Notes: generated from the sequence alone by a model not told the origin. A DNA stretch of 63,493 bases from CAZIMM01 sp964540415 (GCA_964540415.1 CAZIMM010000003.1:1-63493), one strand, 5' to 3'; counted from the stretch's first letter, positions 54,189 through 62,974 are shown. A program made the numbers and translations.

Positions 54189-54479
54189 TGCGCTCAAAAA
54201 GCCGCCGCCGACACAATTGATTTAAAGTACAACGACAGCGGCTTAAGAACGCAGAAAACTGTCACAGAAAATGGAACGACAAAGGTTTACAACTATGTTT
54301 GGTCGGGCGATAAGCTTGTTTCGCAGTCCGACGGAACAAGCTTAATTTCATATAAAACTAATTTTATTTGGCTTGTGTGCACAAAAAGGCAATCCAATAA
54401 AAACACACTCAGAATCTTGTGCATCACAATGGTGGAGGCAGGCAAAACAGAAGATTATTTTGAGGCAAAAAGTGTTTGA
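54189..54479 (+). pseudogene. Rhs/YD-repeat protein fragment
   Basis: The frame encodes IDLKYNDSGLRTQKTV, then KVYNYVWSGDKLVSQSDGT, which are consecutive YD/RHS repeats. No start codon or ribosome site is present and the frame loses repeat character after about 54360. It is the remains of the repeat barrel of a large secreted Rhs toxin. Confidence 0.8.
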
Positions 54480-54536
54480 AAAGCACCGAAAAGGCGGCTA
54501 TGGGTGTCAGAAATGCTGAATATGTAAAAATATAAA

Positions 54537-54567
54537 GCCTTGAAGCATTATTGCTTCAGGGCTTTTC
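54537..54567 (+). terminator. Terminator downstream of the Rhs remnant
   Basis: GCC-TGAAGCA pairs with TGCTTCA-GGC, followed by TTTTCTGTG. A repeat shared with 62969-63023 follows immediately. Confidence 0.7.
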
Positions 54568-54612
54568 TGTGTGTTCACTCAAAACTTGATGCAACCAAAC
54601 AATTGCGTTTTC
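54565..54612 (+). repeat. Dispersed repeat 1, copy A
   Basis: TTCACTCAAAACTTGATGC followed by AACCAAACAATTGCGTTTT matches 62969-63023 with a few substitutions. Both copies stand directly after a terminator hairpin that ends degraded coding sequence. Confidence 0.7.
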
Positions 54613-54645
54613 TTCCGGCAGGAGTCTTTTACCAATATTTTTCCA

Positions 54646-54675
54646 TTGACTGACGGAATTGGAATGTTTTATACT
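54646..54675 (+). promoter_or_regulatory. Promoter of the GH18 gene
   Basis: TTGACT, 18-base spacer, TATACT. Three GGAGG-like sites follow before the start at 54748, two of them not followed by a long frame. Confidence 0.65.
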
Positions 54676-54747
54676 TTTTGTAAGGAGGTAAAAAAGGAGG
54701 TTAAACATTATAATTTTGGTTATGAAAATAAAAGAAGGAGGGCAAAA

Positions 54748-56091
54748 ATGGCCTTGTTTAAGAAATTTTTCTGCATGATCATTGCCGTTCTGATGGCGGT
54801 GATATCGCTGACGGTAGCGTCAGCCAACAACGACAGATTCAGCATGTCTTATCTTTACGGCAATTATGACTACTCAGCTCTTGTAAACAGAACAAACGGT
54901 TCTTTGAATCAGGTAGCACCCAGCTGGTTTGATCTTAACAGTGACGGCAGTCTTCACCTGAACACAGTTAATACCGCGTTTGTTTCGGAAATGCACACAA
55001 AAGGAATTAAAGTGGTGCCTTTTCTCAGCAATCATTGGGACAGAACTGTAGGACGCGCCGCACTGACGAATATGAACGCGCTGACGGATCAGCTTGCCTC
55101 CGCCGTGATAAAATACGGACTTGACGGGGTAAATGTGGACCTTGAAAACCTGAACGAACTTGACACGTCGTCCTATACGGCATTTGTCAGGCTTCTGAGG
55201 ACAAAGCTCGGTTCCGAAAAGACGATAGCCGTCGCAGTTGCAGCCAATCCCTACGGCTGGACAAGAGGCTGGCAGGCGTCCTATGATTACGCCGCGCTTG
55301 CGCAGCACTCGGATTATCTTCTTATCATGGCTTATGACGAAAGTTATGAAAGCGGCCCGGCAGGACCGGTTGCAAGTATCGGCTTCGCCGAGAAATCAAT
55401 TCAGTATGCGCTGGCACGGGTAAGCAAGGAAAAGATAGTTCTCGGCATTCCGTTTTATGGAAGGTACTGGCAGACCGGAGCTGCATACGGCGGATACGGA
55501 GCTTCACTTACAAAAATTAAATCAATCATCTCAACCTATCAAAGCTCGGTTACATACGATACAGCAAGTCAGTCGGCAAAAGCAACGGTGACCATAAAAA
55601 GTACCGATGTAAAGCCTGTAATAGGCAGCAGAACGCTGGGCGCGGGTACATACACTTTCTGGTATGAAAACGAAGCAAGTCTGCGGGCAAAACTTGCATT
55701 GATCAATAAATACGACATCTACGGAGTAGGCAGCTGGAGTCTGGGACAGGAAACTGCCGACACATGGACGTATTACAACGAGGCACTCAACGGAGCAACG
55801 CATGAAATCACAACGAAGATTGATACGACCGTCGCTGAGCGGACAACAGCAGCAGCCACAACTCAGCCCGAAGCAACTACAGCCGCACCGACCACGGCAG
55901 TAACCACAACCGTACCATCAACATCTGCACAGCCCACAACCGAAGCGACCACAACAGCACCGGCAACGACAGAGCCTGAAACGACTGCACCGGCAACGAC
56001 CGAGCAGACTGCGGAATCAACAACTTCCGGCAAAACAAAAGGCAAGGGAAACCTAAAAGAAAAAAATACCGGCAATAACCGGCATAAATAA
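54748..56091 (+). CDS. Secreted GH18 glycosidase with Thr/Pro-rich tail
   Basis: 447 residues from ATG 54748 behind AAGGAGGG. Signal peptide 1-26. The GH18 barrel (~30-345) has DGVNVDLE with catalytic E133, and LLIMAYDESY with the later substrate Asp-Tyr. The short barrel without an insertion domain resembles YaaH/SleL-type N-acetylglucosaminidases acting on spore cortex or peptidoglycan. Residues ~360-430 are a Thr/Ala/Pro-Glu linker (TTAPATTEPETTAPATTE), and the end is strongly basic (GKTKGKGNLKEKNTGNNRHK). A basic tail without sorting motif may bind anionic wall polymers. A strong terminator follows. Confidence 0.9.
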   Translation: MALFKKFFCMIIAVLMAVISLTVASANNDRFSMSYLYGNYDYSALVNRTNGSLNQVAPSWFDLNSDGSLHLNTVNTAFVSEMHTKGIKVVPFLSNHWDRTVGRAALTNMNALTDQLASAVIKYGLDGVNVDLENLNELDTSSYTAFVRLLRTKLGSEKTIAVAVAANPYGWTRGWQASYDYAALAQHSDYLLIMAYDESYESGPAGPVASIGFAEKSIQYALARVSKEKIVLGIPFYGRYWQTGAAYGGYGASLTKIKSIISTYQSSVTYDTASQSAKATVTIKSTDVKPVIGSRTLGAGTYTFWYENEASLRAKLALINKYDIYGVGSWSLGQETADTWTYYNEALNGATHEITTKIDTTVAERTTAAATTQPEATTAAPTTAVTTTVPSTSAQPTTEATTTAPATTEPETTAPATTEQTAESTTSGKTKGKGNLKEKNTGNNRHK

Positions 56092-56115
56092 GCAGCAACA
56101 GGATTCTATTCATTA

Positions 56116-56155
56116 ACAGAGCTGCCGCAGGTGAAAATGCGGCAGCTCTGTTTTT
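56116..56155 (+). terminator. Terminator of the GH18 gene
   Basis: ACAGAGCTGCCGCA pairs perfectly with TGCGGCAGCTCTGT (56116-56129 and 56138-56151), followed by T-rich sequence. Confidence 0.92.
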
Positions 56156-56797
56156 CTCTTTGTACGTTAATCTTGCAGCCCGACAACCGAAAACCATCGG
56201 TCTGCTATGTTATAATTATTGTACAATAAAATGACTGTATCAACCGCCGGCCGCACAAAGTTGCAGATGGACACAGGTAACGGGCAGTGCGGGAATCGCC
56301 CCACCCTGTTTTATTAATTCACTTTGATTACACCGCTAACCTTCAACAGATGCGGCAGAACATAGCTGCAATCGCGCAATAAGCTATGAAATCGGGCAAA
56401 TACATCAATGACATAATTATCAACCGCAATTGAACTGCAGGTAATTACCTCTGCATGAAACGGTAATAATAATCCCCCCAAAAACCGAATATTCATTTAC
56501 GCTGTTGTCAGATTACGGCTAAAAGATAAAGCAAAAATCAACTGTCAAAACGATTACTCGAGTTTTGGGGCAAGAGGTTTAAATCAAACGATGGGTGCAA
56601 AAAAGCAGCGTGTATAAGATTGCAAAAGTGTCTGAACAAACGAGAACCCTTTGATAACAAATGCAAGTACAACCAAGCGGAACACATACATTCGGTTCTA
56701 TGGTATGAATGTTTTTCAATTCTTTATTAGCACCTCTGCAAAAACAAACAGTTTAAATTGAAAACACTGGACTATTTGCCAATCCATAAATTACATT
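56156..56797. other. Non-coding accessory stretch with repeat remnants
   Basis: No gene is supported. It holds dispersed repeat 2 (56515-56655) and AT-rich sequence. A 60-codon minus-strand frame at 56314-56496 has no ribosome site and no recognisable product. Confidence 0.5.
56515..56655 (+). repeat. Dispersed repeat 2, copy A
   Basis: Order of motifs: TAAAAGATAAAGCAAAA, ACTGTCAAAACGATTACTCG, ATCAAACGATGGGTGCAAAA, then CGAGAACCCTTTGATA. The same motifs recur in the same order at 63236-63493, there with the TCAAAACGAT unit iterated. Probable footprint of a mobile element. Confidence 0.7.
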
Positions 56798-56825
56798 TTG
56801 AAAATAACGATTCATATGGTATAAC
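56798..56825 (+). promoter_or_regulatory. Promoter of the LysM-CAP gene
   Basis: TTGAAA, 16-base spacer, TATAAC, 72 bases before the start. Confidence 0.55.
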
Positions 56826-56897
56826 TTATATGTAACGCAAAACGGAATTTAAATTTTACGTCATCGTTTGTGTTACTAAAAAAATCAGGAGGTCAAC

Positions 56898-57524
56898 ATG
56901 AAAAAAATATTGATTATGTTAATGACTGTTTTAATGCTTTCATTTGCTATTTCAACAGTTTCTTTAGCCGCCGCAGATACGAAAGGAAGTGCCATTACTC
57001 ATACTGTTATGAGCGGTGATACCTTATGGAAAATTGCCGTAAAATATAAAGTCGGAGTCAGTGAAATTATTGCCGCCAACAAACAGTTTCCAAATCCGGA
57101 TATGATTTATCCCGGTCAGATTGTCAACATCCCCACCCTTGACACTACCGTAACTTCATATGAACAGAAGGTAATCGATTTGGTAAATCAAATACGGGTT
57201 CAAAACGGTTTAAAAAAGTTCACCGCAAACTGGGAGCTGAGCCGCGTTGCACGATATAAGTCACAGGATATGAAAGACAAGGGATACTTTTCACACACCA
57301 GTCCGACCTACGGTTCACCGTTCAATATGATTAATAATTTCGGCATTTCATATCGTACTGCCGGCGAAAACATTGCAAAAGGATACCGCACTCCGAGTGA
57401 GGTGGTAAACGGATGGATGAATTCCAGCGGCCACAGGGCGAACATTCTTAATGCTTCTTTCACACAAATCGGCGTCGGCTACGTATCCGACGGAAACTAC
57501 TGGACACAGATGTTTATCGGATAA
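56898..57524 (+). CDS. Secreted LysM and CAP-domain protein
   Basis: 208 residues behind TCAGGAGG. Signal peptide 1-~25. One LysM (~33-77; HTVMSGDTLWKIAVKYKV) binds peptidoglycan. The CAP/SCP domain (~85-207) has the family sites: NQIRVQNGLKKF, GYFSHTSP (His), AGENIAKGY (Glu) and SSGHRANIL (His). This SafA/YkwD-like layout occurs on vegetative walls and spore coats of Firmicutes. CAP domains bind lipids or act in wall contacts; the exact job is unknown. Confidence 0.93.
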   Translation: MKKILIMLMTVLMLSFAISTVSLAAADTKGSAITHTVMSGDTLWKIAVKYKVGVSEIIAANKQFPNPDMIYPGQIVNIPTLDTTVTSYEQKVIDLVNQIRVQNGLKKFTANWELSRVARYKSQDMKDKGYFSHTSPTYGSPFNMINNFGISYRTAGENIAKGYRTPSEVVNGWMNSSGHRANILNASFTQIGVGYVSDGNYWTQMFIG

Positions 57525-57543
57525 CAGTTTTTGAAACTAATAT

Positions 57544-57597
57544 AGCCCCCATAGAGCAGTCGTCTAAAACAATCGAAGCTGCAATATGGGGGCTTTA
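57544..57597 (+). terminator. Terminator of the LysM-CAP gene
   Basis: AGCCCCCATA (57544-57553) pairs with TATGGGGGCT (57585-57594), then TTATAT. Confidence 0.8.
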
Positions 57598-57660
57598 TAT
57601 GCATATTAGTCAAAACTGCATAATTTAAACAACTGCTTGGTTACAATCTCATAGGGGGAA

Positions 57661-57932
57661 ACTCATTGTTTCAGCGTATCGATTCTTCACCTTGTATAAT
57701 ATGTATGAACCGCGTAAGATATCAAACGGCACGTTTTCTATAATCGGTCCTGAGTCAACCACAGCCGGCACACCGTTTTTTGCCGCCTGTGTGATAAGTC
57801 GTTCAACCGAAGCTCAACGGAAAGCATTGACATTGTATTCATTGCCGCCGAGGTGCAGCTCGTTTTGTCATCCAAATACAAATCGTTTGCCCCGGGATAT
57901 ACCGTAATGCGGTTTGACCCGTCCGGCTTCAC
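57661..57932 (-). pseudogene. Ribokinase fragment with frameshift
   Basis: On the minus strand from 57932: KPDGSNRITVYPGANDLYLDD, then in another frame VERLITQAAKNGVPAVVDSG and NVPFDILRGSYI. Together these match a middle segment of PfkB/ribokinase. There is a frameshift near 57800, the N-terminal sugar site and the C-terminal ATP site are absent, and no start is seen. It abuts the stop of the lipase-like gene at 57936. Confidence 0.75.
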
Positions 57933-57935
57933 AAA

Positions 57936-59729
57936 TCACCTGTCCGAAAAACCTTTAGCACCGAAATTTTCATATAGTTTGTCGCTAAATGTTTTCATAA
58001 CAACCGCAAGCAAATTATTGGATTTTTCTTTGACCTTATCTTTATAGGTCGGCTCCTCGTTAAGTATTTTTCTGCGTATTTTATAGAACCTGTCATAGGC
58101 GGCGTTAAACTCATCGAGGTCAACGACGGTTTTTGCAAGCACCGTGTCGCACTGCTCCATTGCCGCCGTAATCTCCGCCGCGTCCGCAGGGTCAATGGTT
58201 GACAGGTCATAATTTCTCGTCTTTTCAATATCCTTAATCAGATTTTTTGATACTCTGCCCGTGTTAAACTGCGGAAACCTGTCGGGATAGCTGAAAACGT
58301 CCGTGAAATTATCGTCTACCATAAGCTGAACCGCAAGCTTCATAACAACATCGTTGTTACCCGTCTTTTCGTGATCCTGATTGTAGAAATAGAATGTATT
58401 GTCCGGCAGAAGTCCCGTTGACGCGTCAATAATGTTGTGCGGGTCAATATGATTATGCTTTGTGCAATTGGGATGCTCCGCAACATAACCATCGGGCAAT
58501 TTAACATCTGTTCCGAAGCTTGTCGCGCCCATTGATGCGGAGGAGAGCTGAATGATGCCGTCGCCGTTCTTCTTCCACGAATCGGTTATGTGATAGAGCG
58601 GATAGTTGTAATCAACGATGTCGAACACCTTAATGCCGCAGTCCACCGCCTTGAGAATGTTTTTGTTTGAATTGAGCTGTGCTCGGTAATACAAGTCCGT
58701 TTGACGGCGTATTTCGGCATCCTCGGGGTCGCCGAGATATTTTTGCGCCGCAACCGGATACTGCCTTGCCGGCACAAGCGCCCACATGCAAGTGGTATTC
58801 TCAAGATAATCCTCAATGAACACATCCACAAGTCTGTCAAGCAGATTATTGAGCACCTGCTTGGGCATTATCCTGATGAGTATATTTATCAGGTATCCCG
58901 TCCACACATTCTTACCCTTAACCAGTGAGGGAAACATATCTCTGTACAGCGCCTCGTCCTCGTCGAGCAGACCGTAAGCGTACACGTCACCCACAAGGTC
59001 GGAGCCGTCGAGTGCTGGAATAACATAGATAATCCTGTCAATGTCCTCATACACATCCGGATAAAATTCGAGCAGCGCGTTCATTATCGAACCGCCCTGG
59101 CTTATTGCGACAAGATTGACCTTATCGTGCCCCGTTTCTCTTTTTACCTGAGCTATAAGCTTATACAAATCCTCGGTGATATCAAACATATTTCCGAGTG
59201 AAAGATAGGAAAAGAAATACATATGGTCCTCGTCAGCATAATCAAAATAGCCCTGCATCGGAACGTTTGCAATAACATATTGCTTTTCTCTTTTTGAAAG
59301 TTTTGCGTAACTGCCCTCATACTCCGCCGCACGCAAATCATTAATTGTCTCACCCTGTGAATTTGACGCTATTTTGCCGAGCATTATTTCTCCCGCCGCT
59401 TTTGCCATTGCGTCGACAAATTCACCGTCGTCATCCTGCTGCGTAACAAGCATTTTGGCCATCGGCACAAGCACGGTTTTGAGCGCATATTTGATTATTT
59501 CGTCTGTTGAGTCAAGGAAGAACGGAATTTTTCTCTCGTTGCCTTCTGAATCCTTAGCAGGCTCTCCGTTTTCATCGTACAAAAAGGTTTCCGCTTGGAA
59601 CAATCCGGGGATGACTATTGTCGGTGTGTAACCGCAGTCACATTCCCTTGCAGAGTCTGCAAAAGCAAATATTGAGGTGCCGGAAACAATAATAACCAAA
59701 GCAAGTATTACAGAAACAATTTTTCTCAT
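57936..59729 (-). CDS. Secreted lipase/esterase-like alpha/beta hydrolase, second copy
   Basis: 597 residues from ATG 59729; an ATG four codons earlier lies too close to the AAAAGG ribosome site. Signal peptide 1-~25. TPTIVIPGLFQAETF begins the hydrolase fold; the nucleophile elbow is LVAISQGGS (S210). A long insertion with many charged residues follows. SSASMGATSFG and the later DASTGLLPDNTFYFYNQDHE parallel the 42664-44571 protein, indicating paralogy. The C-terminal ~120 residues are helical. Divergent from a secreted metallophosphoesterase with which it shares a 180-base promoter region. Substrate unknown. Confidence 0.75.
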   Translation of the reverse strand: MRKIVSVILALVIIVSGTSIFAFADSARECDCGYTPTIVIPGLFQAETFLYDENGEPAKDSEGNERKIPFFLDSTDEIIKYALKTVLVPMAKMLVTQQDDDGEFVDAMAKAAGEIMLGKIASNSQGETINDLRAAEYEGSYAKLSKREKQYVIANVPMQGYFDYADEDHMYFFSYLSLGNMFDITEDLYKLIAQVKRETGHDKVNLVAISQGGSIMNALLEFYPDVYEDIDRIIYVIPALDGSDLVGDVYAYGLLDEDEALYRDMFPSLVKGKNVWTGYLINILIRIMPKQVLNNLLDRLVDVFIEDYLENTTCMWALVPARQYPVAAQKYLGDPEDAEIRRQTDLYYRAQLNSNKNILKAVDCGIKVFDIVDYNYPLYHITDSWKKNGDGIIQLSSASMGATSFGTDVKLPDGYVAEHPNCTKHNHIDPHNIIDASTGLLPDNTFYFYNQDHEKTGNNDVVMKLAVQLMVDDNFTDVFSYPDRFPQFNTGRVSKNLIKDIEKTRNYDLSTIDPADAAEITAAMEQCDTVLAKTVVDLDEFNAAYDRFYKIRRKILNEEPTYKDKVKEKSNNLLAVVMKTFSDKLYENFGAKGFSDR

Positions 59730-59789
59730 TGTTATTACCATACCTTTTTTATTTTTCTAGATGAAATCAGACCGCGAATCTAAGAAAAT

Positions 59790-59818
59790 ATTGTAGCAGA
59801 TGAATTTCTTTTTGTCAA
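59790..59818 (-). promoter_or_regulatory. Promoter of the second lipase-like gene
   Basis: TTGACA at 59813-59818, 17-base spacer, TACAAT at 59790-59795. Confidence 0.85.
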
Positions 59819-59845
59819 ATAATAACAGGCATCTTTGCTGCATTG

Positions 59846-59874
59846 TTGACACTAATCTTTTTGTATGATATCAT
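59846..59874 (+). promoter_or_regulatory. Promoter of the secreted metallophosphoesterase gene
   Basis: TTGACA, 17-base spacer, TATCAT, 34 bases before the start. Back-to-back with the lipase promoter, only 27 bases between the two -35 boxes. Confidence 0.8.
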
Positions 59875-59908
59875 CATAAAAATGTGTTTTGACAAGGAGA
59901 ATGGAAAA

Positions 59909-61624
59909 ATGAAAAAGCGGGTCTTATCCGTTCTGATTTGCGTAGTGTTGCTTGCAACCACCTACCTCACGCCAAACGCAGTTGCAGGCGCAGACGAGTT
60001 GAAATTTGCTGTTGCGTCCGACCTGCACTACAATGTTCCGAGGGAGAAGATTTCGGGCGAAATTGATGACTCGGTTTATTGGTATGCCAATCGCAGAGCG
60101 GCAATGGAGGATGAGAGCGGATTCATTATTGACGAGTTTCTTTCACAGTGCGCCGCGAGCGATTGTGAATATGTGCTCATTTCCGGCGACCTCGTTGACA
60201 ACGGTCGTGTGATAATCCAAGAGCATTACGATGTTGCCGAAAAATTTGCGCGTTTTGAAGAAGAAACAGGCAAGGATGTTTTTGTAATCAACGGCAATCA
60301 CGATTTCGGCGCCGATTGCCTTGTTACAATGGACAAATTTAAAGAAATCTATGCCGATTTCGGCTATGATAAGGCGCTCAACATTGCCGAAAACGATTGC
60401 TCCTACACTGCAGACCTCGGCTCAAAATACCGTCTGGTCGCCCTTGACAGCTGCGACCCAACTGCTTCAACAGAGGACGGCATGAGCCTTGAAAAGATGA
60501 ATTGGGTACATGAGCAATGCAAGCAAGCAGAGCAGGACGGCAGATATGTTATCCTTATGATGCATCACAATTTACTTGACCATTTGCCCATGCAGCGCAT
60601 TCTCAGCCGCAACTTCATCGTGCGCAACCATCTCACAACCGCAACGATGTTTGCAGATTGGGGAGTAAAAATTGTTCTCACAGGACATGAGCATTGCAGT
60701 GATGTTGCAACCTACACAAGCGTGGCAGGCAATGTGATCTATGATTTTGCAACCACATCGCTTTCAATGTATCCTCTTGCATACAGAGTGTTCACTCTCA
60801 CAGACGAGAAAATCATATACACATCCGAAACAATTGAAAGCATTGACACAGATGCACTTACAAGCACCGTCGACGGATTTTCCGCTGAGCAAATTAATCT
60901 TATGAACAGCGGCTTCAACGCCTATTCAAAGGGCTTTTTGAAGGCAGGCGTGCGTTACAGGCTTGAGCTTTCACTGTCTATGGAAAAAATGGGCATAAGT
61001 GAGAATGCGGTTTACTATGACCTTGAAAACACAGCAGTCGGCAAGCTTACAGGGCTTTTGAACATGCCGCTGTACGGTGAAAACAGCGTTAAGAGTAAGG
61101 CGGCTTCCTACGGCATTGACTTTCCCGAAACAGCGTATGCTAACGGTTGGGACCTTTCAACCGAGTTTATTGCTGCGCATTACGCAGGCAGTGAAAGCTA
61201 TTCGCTTGACGACGCGGATCTAAAGGCGCTGCTGCTGACTGTTTCTGTTCTGATTCGAGATGAGTTGAATTGCTCCGATTCCGACGCGCTTACCGATGGT
61301 GCGGCTGCGCTTATTGAAGCATACGGCTTGTCGTCAAACACCGATAGCCTAATGAAGGCGGCAGATTCTGTTTTCTCGGGTGGAGGCGTTACGCCCGCCG
61401 AGTATTTCACCGTGGCGCTTTTGTCGCCGCTGCTTTACGAATTTGTTTACGACAGTGACGGCGTTGATGACAATAACGGCGTTCTTTCCGGCTACGGCAG
61501 CGAAGAGAGCTCCTCAAAAGCCGCAAATATTATTGCAAATCTTGAGGCGATAGTATTAAAGATTATTGTTCTCGCCAAGCTTGTATACAGCTATATCGGC
61601 AAGGCTTTCATGAATTTTATATAA
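59909..61624 (+). CDS. Secreted calcineurin-like metallophosphoesterase
   Basis: 571 residues from ATG 59909 behind AAGGAG. Signal peptide 1-~27. All metal blocks are present: ASDLHY (D38, H40), SGDLVDNG (D94), NGNHDF (N130, H131), MMHHNLLD, and TGHEHCSD near residue 262. The C-terminal ~230 residues are helical and unassigned, ending in a hydrophobic helix (AIVLKIIVLAKLVYSYIG). Relatives hydrolyse phosphomonoesters or phosphodiesters; location suggests an envelope lipid or polymer. The cytoplasmic relative at 6636 has an altered block three. Confidence 0.88.
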   Translation: MKKRVLSVLICVVLLATTYLTPNAVAGADELKFAVASDLHYNVPREKISGEIDDSVYWYANRRAAMEDESGFIIDEFLSQCAASDCEYVLISGDLVDNGRVIIQEHYDVAEKFARFEEETGKDVFVINGNHDFGADCLVTMDKFKEIYADFGYDKALNIAENDCSYTADLGSKYRLVALDSCDPTASTEDGMSLEKMNWVHEQCKQAEQDGRYVILMMHHNLLDHLPMQRILSRNFIVRNHLTTATMFADWGVKIVLTGHEHCSDVATYTSVAGNVIYDFATTSLSMYPLAYRVFTLTDEKIIYTSETIESIDTDALTSTVDGFSAEQINLMNSGFNAYSKGFLKAGVRYRLELSLSMEKMGISENAVYYDLENTAVGKLTGLLNMPLYGENSVKSKAASYGIDFPETAYANGWDLSTEFIAAHYAGSESYSLDDADLKALLLTVSVLIRDELNCSDSDALTDGAAALIEAYGLSSNTDSLMKAADSVFSGGGVTPAEYFTVALLSPLLYEFVYDSDGVDDNNGVLSGYGSEESSSKAANIIANLEAIVLKIIVLAKLVYSYIGKAFMNFI

Positions 61625-61643
61625 AACAGCAACAAATAGAAAC

Positions 61644-61676
61644 CATGGGCAGCCTGCAAAAAACAGGCTGCCCATG
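61644..61676 (+). terminator. Hairpin after the secreted metallophosphoesterase gene
   Basis: CATGGGCAGCCTG pairs perfectly with CAGGCTGCCCATG around a seven-base A-rich loop. Only TCTGTGT follows, so termination is likely but not textbook. Confidence 0.7.
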
Positions 61677-61722
61677 TCTGTGTAAGGATGTTTAACTGCT
61701 TTTTATAATAGATTGTAATTAA

Positions 61723-62664
61723 TCAATACAGCCCAAAAAGTGCCGCAAAAAATGTATTAAATACCAAAATTATGCCGGAGAACGAGACGAACGAAACATA
61801 GGTTCCGAATCCCGGAAACGGTAACGCAACAATTCCGAGAATTAAAGCGGGCAAAACGAGAAGCATTTTTTCGCCCGCAAATGAAAGATAGGAAAAATAT
61901 TGATCAACTTTTGATTTCACCTCGAGCGTTACTGTCGCCAATACACAATCGTTGAGCTTGACGGTGAATACCTCTGTGCCCTGTTCCAGAGTGAAGACTC
62001 CGTCGCTGTAAGCTGCATTCTTAGCTTCAACAGTGATTTGACTGTTCCATTTTTTGACACGGCAAACCGGGTCTGAAACAACCTTATCGCCTTCTGCAAG
62101 ATATGCCTGTACATTGCCGTGAATTGATATCTCATATGAGTATTTTTCGACAGTTTTCAGCTGCGGGTTTAATTGGAGATTCAGAGCTTGAGAGCCCTTC
62201 ATAAGCCATTTATGAATTTCCGGACTTTCTGACCCGTCCTCGGTTGTGAAGCTGCCCTGCTCAAACACAAGGACTAAATCATATGCGGTAAGCTCACCAT
62301 AAAAATGTCCGAGCTTCAAAAAAATATCAAGTTCCGAATCGTCTGCTGAGGCAGGTTCAACTATGATATTCTCACTTTCAATGGTTGTGTAATGTTCTAA
62401 TCTATCCCTTCCGAAGTATCTTCTGAGACTGACTTTGAAATTCTCGCCAAGATTGGCATAGCTTTCGTCTATGCTGATGAGTATTACAACATCCCCGTCA
62501 TCATTGATGTTTTCATAAAAATTTGTTACTATTTCAGCATTGAGTTCTCTTTGATTTAAATTGTCGTTACCTGCTGCAAATACGTTTGTGAATGCTGACG
62601 AGGCAAATATCAGCACCGATGCAAGTAACACGGAACAGACTTTCCGAATAATTTTTGGGTTCAT
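61723..62664 (-). CDS. Exported protein anchored by C-terminal membrane helices, unknown function
   Basis: 313 residues from ATG 62664, six bases after AAGAGG; an ATG two codons earlier abuts that site. Signal peptide 1-~30. The mature part (~31-250) is beta-rich with no motif I recognise, although VFTLEQGTEVFTVKLNDCVL looks like an immunoglobulin-like strand pair. Residues ~255-313 carry two hydrophobic helices with a glycine-rich turn (ALPFPGFGTYVSFVSF). Topology therefore is an extracellular domain held by the C-terminus. It converges on the metallophosphoesterase gene. Confidence 0.65.
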   Translation of the reverse strand: MNPKIIRKVCSVLLASVLIFASSAFTNVFAAGNDNLNQRELNAEIVTNFYENINDDGDVVILISIDESYANLGENFKVSLRRYFGRDRLEHYTTIESENIIVEPASADDSELDIFLKLGHFYGELTAYDLVLVFEQGSFTTEDGSESPEIHKWLMKGSQALNLQLNPQLKTVEKYSYEISIHGNVQAYLAEGDKVVSDPVCRVKKWNSQITVEAKNAAYSDGVFTLEQGTEVFTVKLNDCVLATVTLEVKSKVDQYFSYLSFAGEKMLLVLPALILGIVALPFPGFGTYVSFVSFSGIILVFNTFFAALFGLY

Positions 62665-62944
62665 TTTCATCCTCTTTTCAGTTTTTTATCAAAGCAAGCG
62701 GAAAATATAATGCGTAAATAAATTATACTGTTGCAAGCATTAAGATACAATAGTTGAAGTTCTTAAGATTTGCTTAAAAATACCGTACCGAACCTCCGAT
62801 GTCAGTGTGCAGCCTGCGGAGAGGCTGACCGGAGAGAGCCGAATAACATTTCTTATTGTTAAAAACATTTGATTTAATCTGAGTAAGCAATGTGATTGCC
62901 GAACACAGGAATGTTGCTCAATTCAAAAAGAAACGTCAAAAGAA

Positions 62945-62974
62945 AAGCAGGTCATTTGACCTGCTTTTTCTTTG
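62945..62974 (+). terminator. Terminator hairpin without an intact upstream gene
   Basis: AAGCAGGTCA pairs with TGACCTGCTT, then TTTCTTT. The sequence just upstream (KRNVKRKAGHLT-like codons) is not a recognisable gene. Confidence 0.75.

Noticed and set aside
54189..54479. Intact small gene after the immunity-like protein
   Set aside because: The frame has no start codon and consists of YD-repeat sequence that fades into unrelated codons; treated as a pseudogene.
56314..56496. 60-codon minus-strand frame in the 56.2-56.9 kb gap
   Set aside because: No ribosome site, no recognisable protein, and it lies in repeat-rich eroded DNA.
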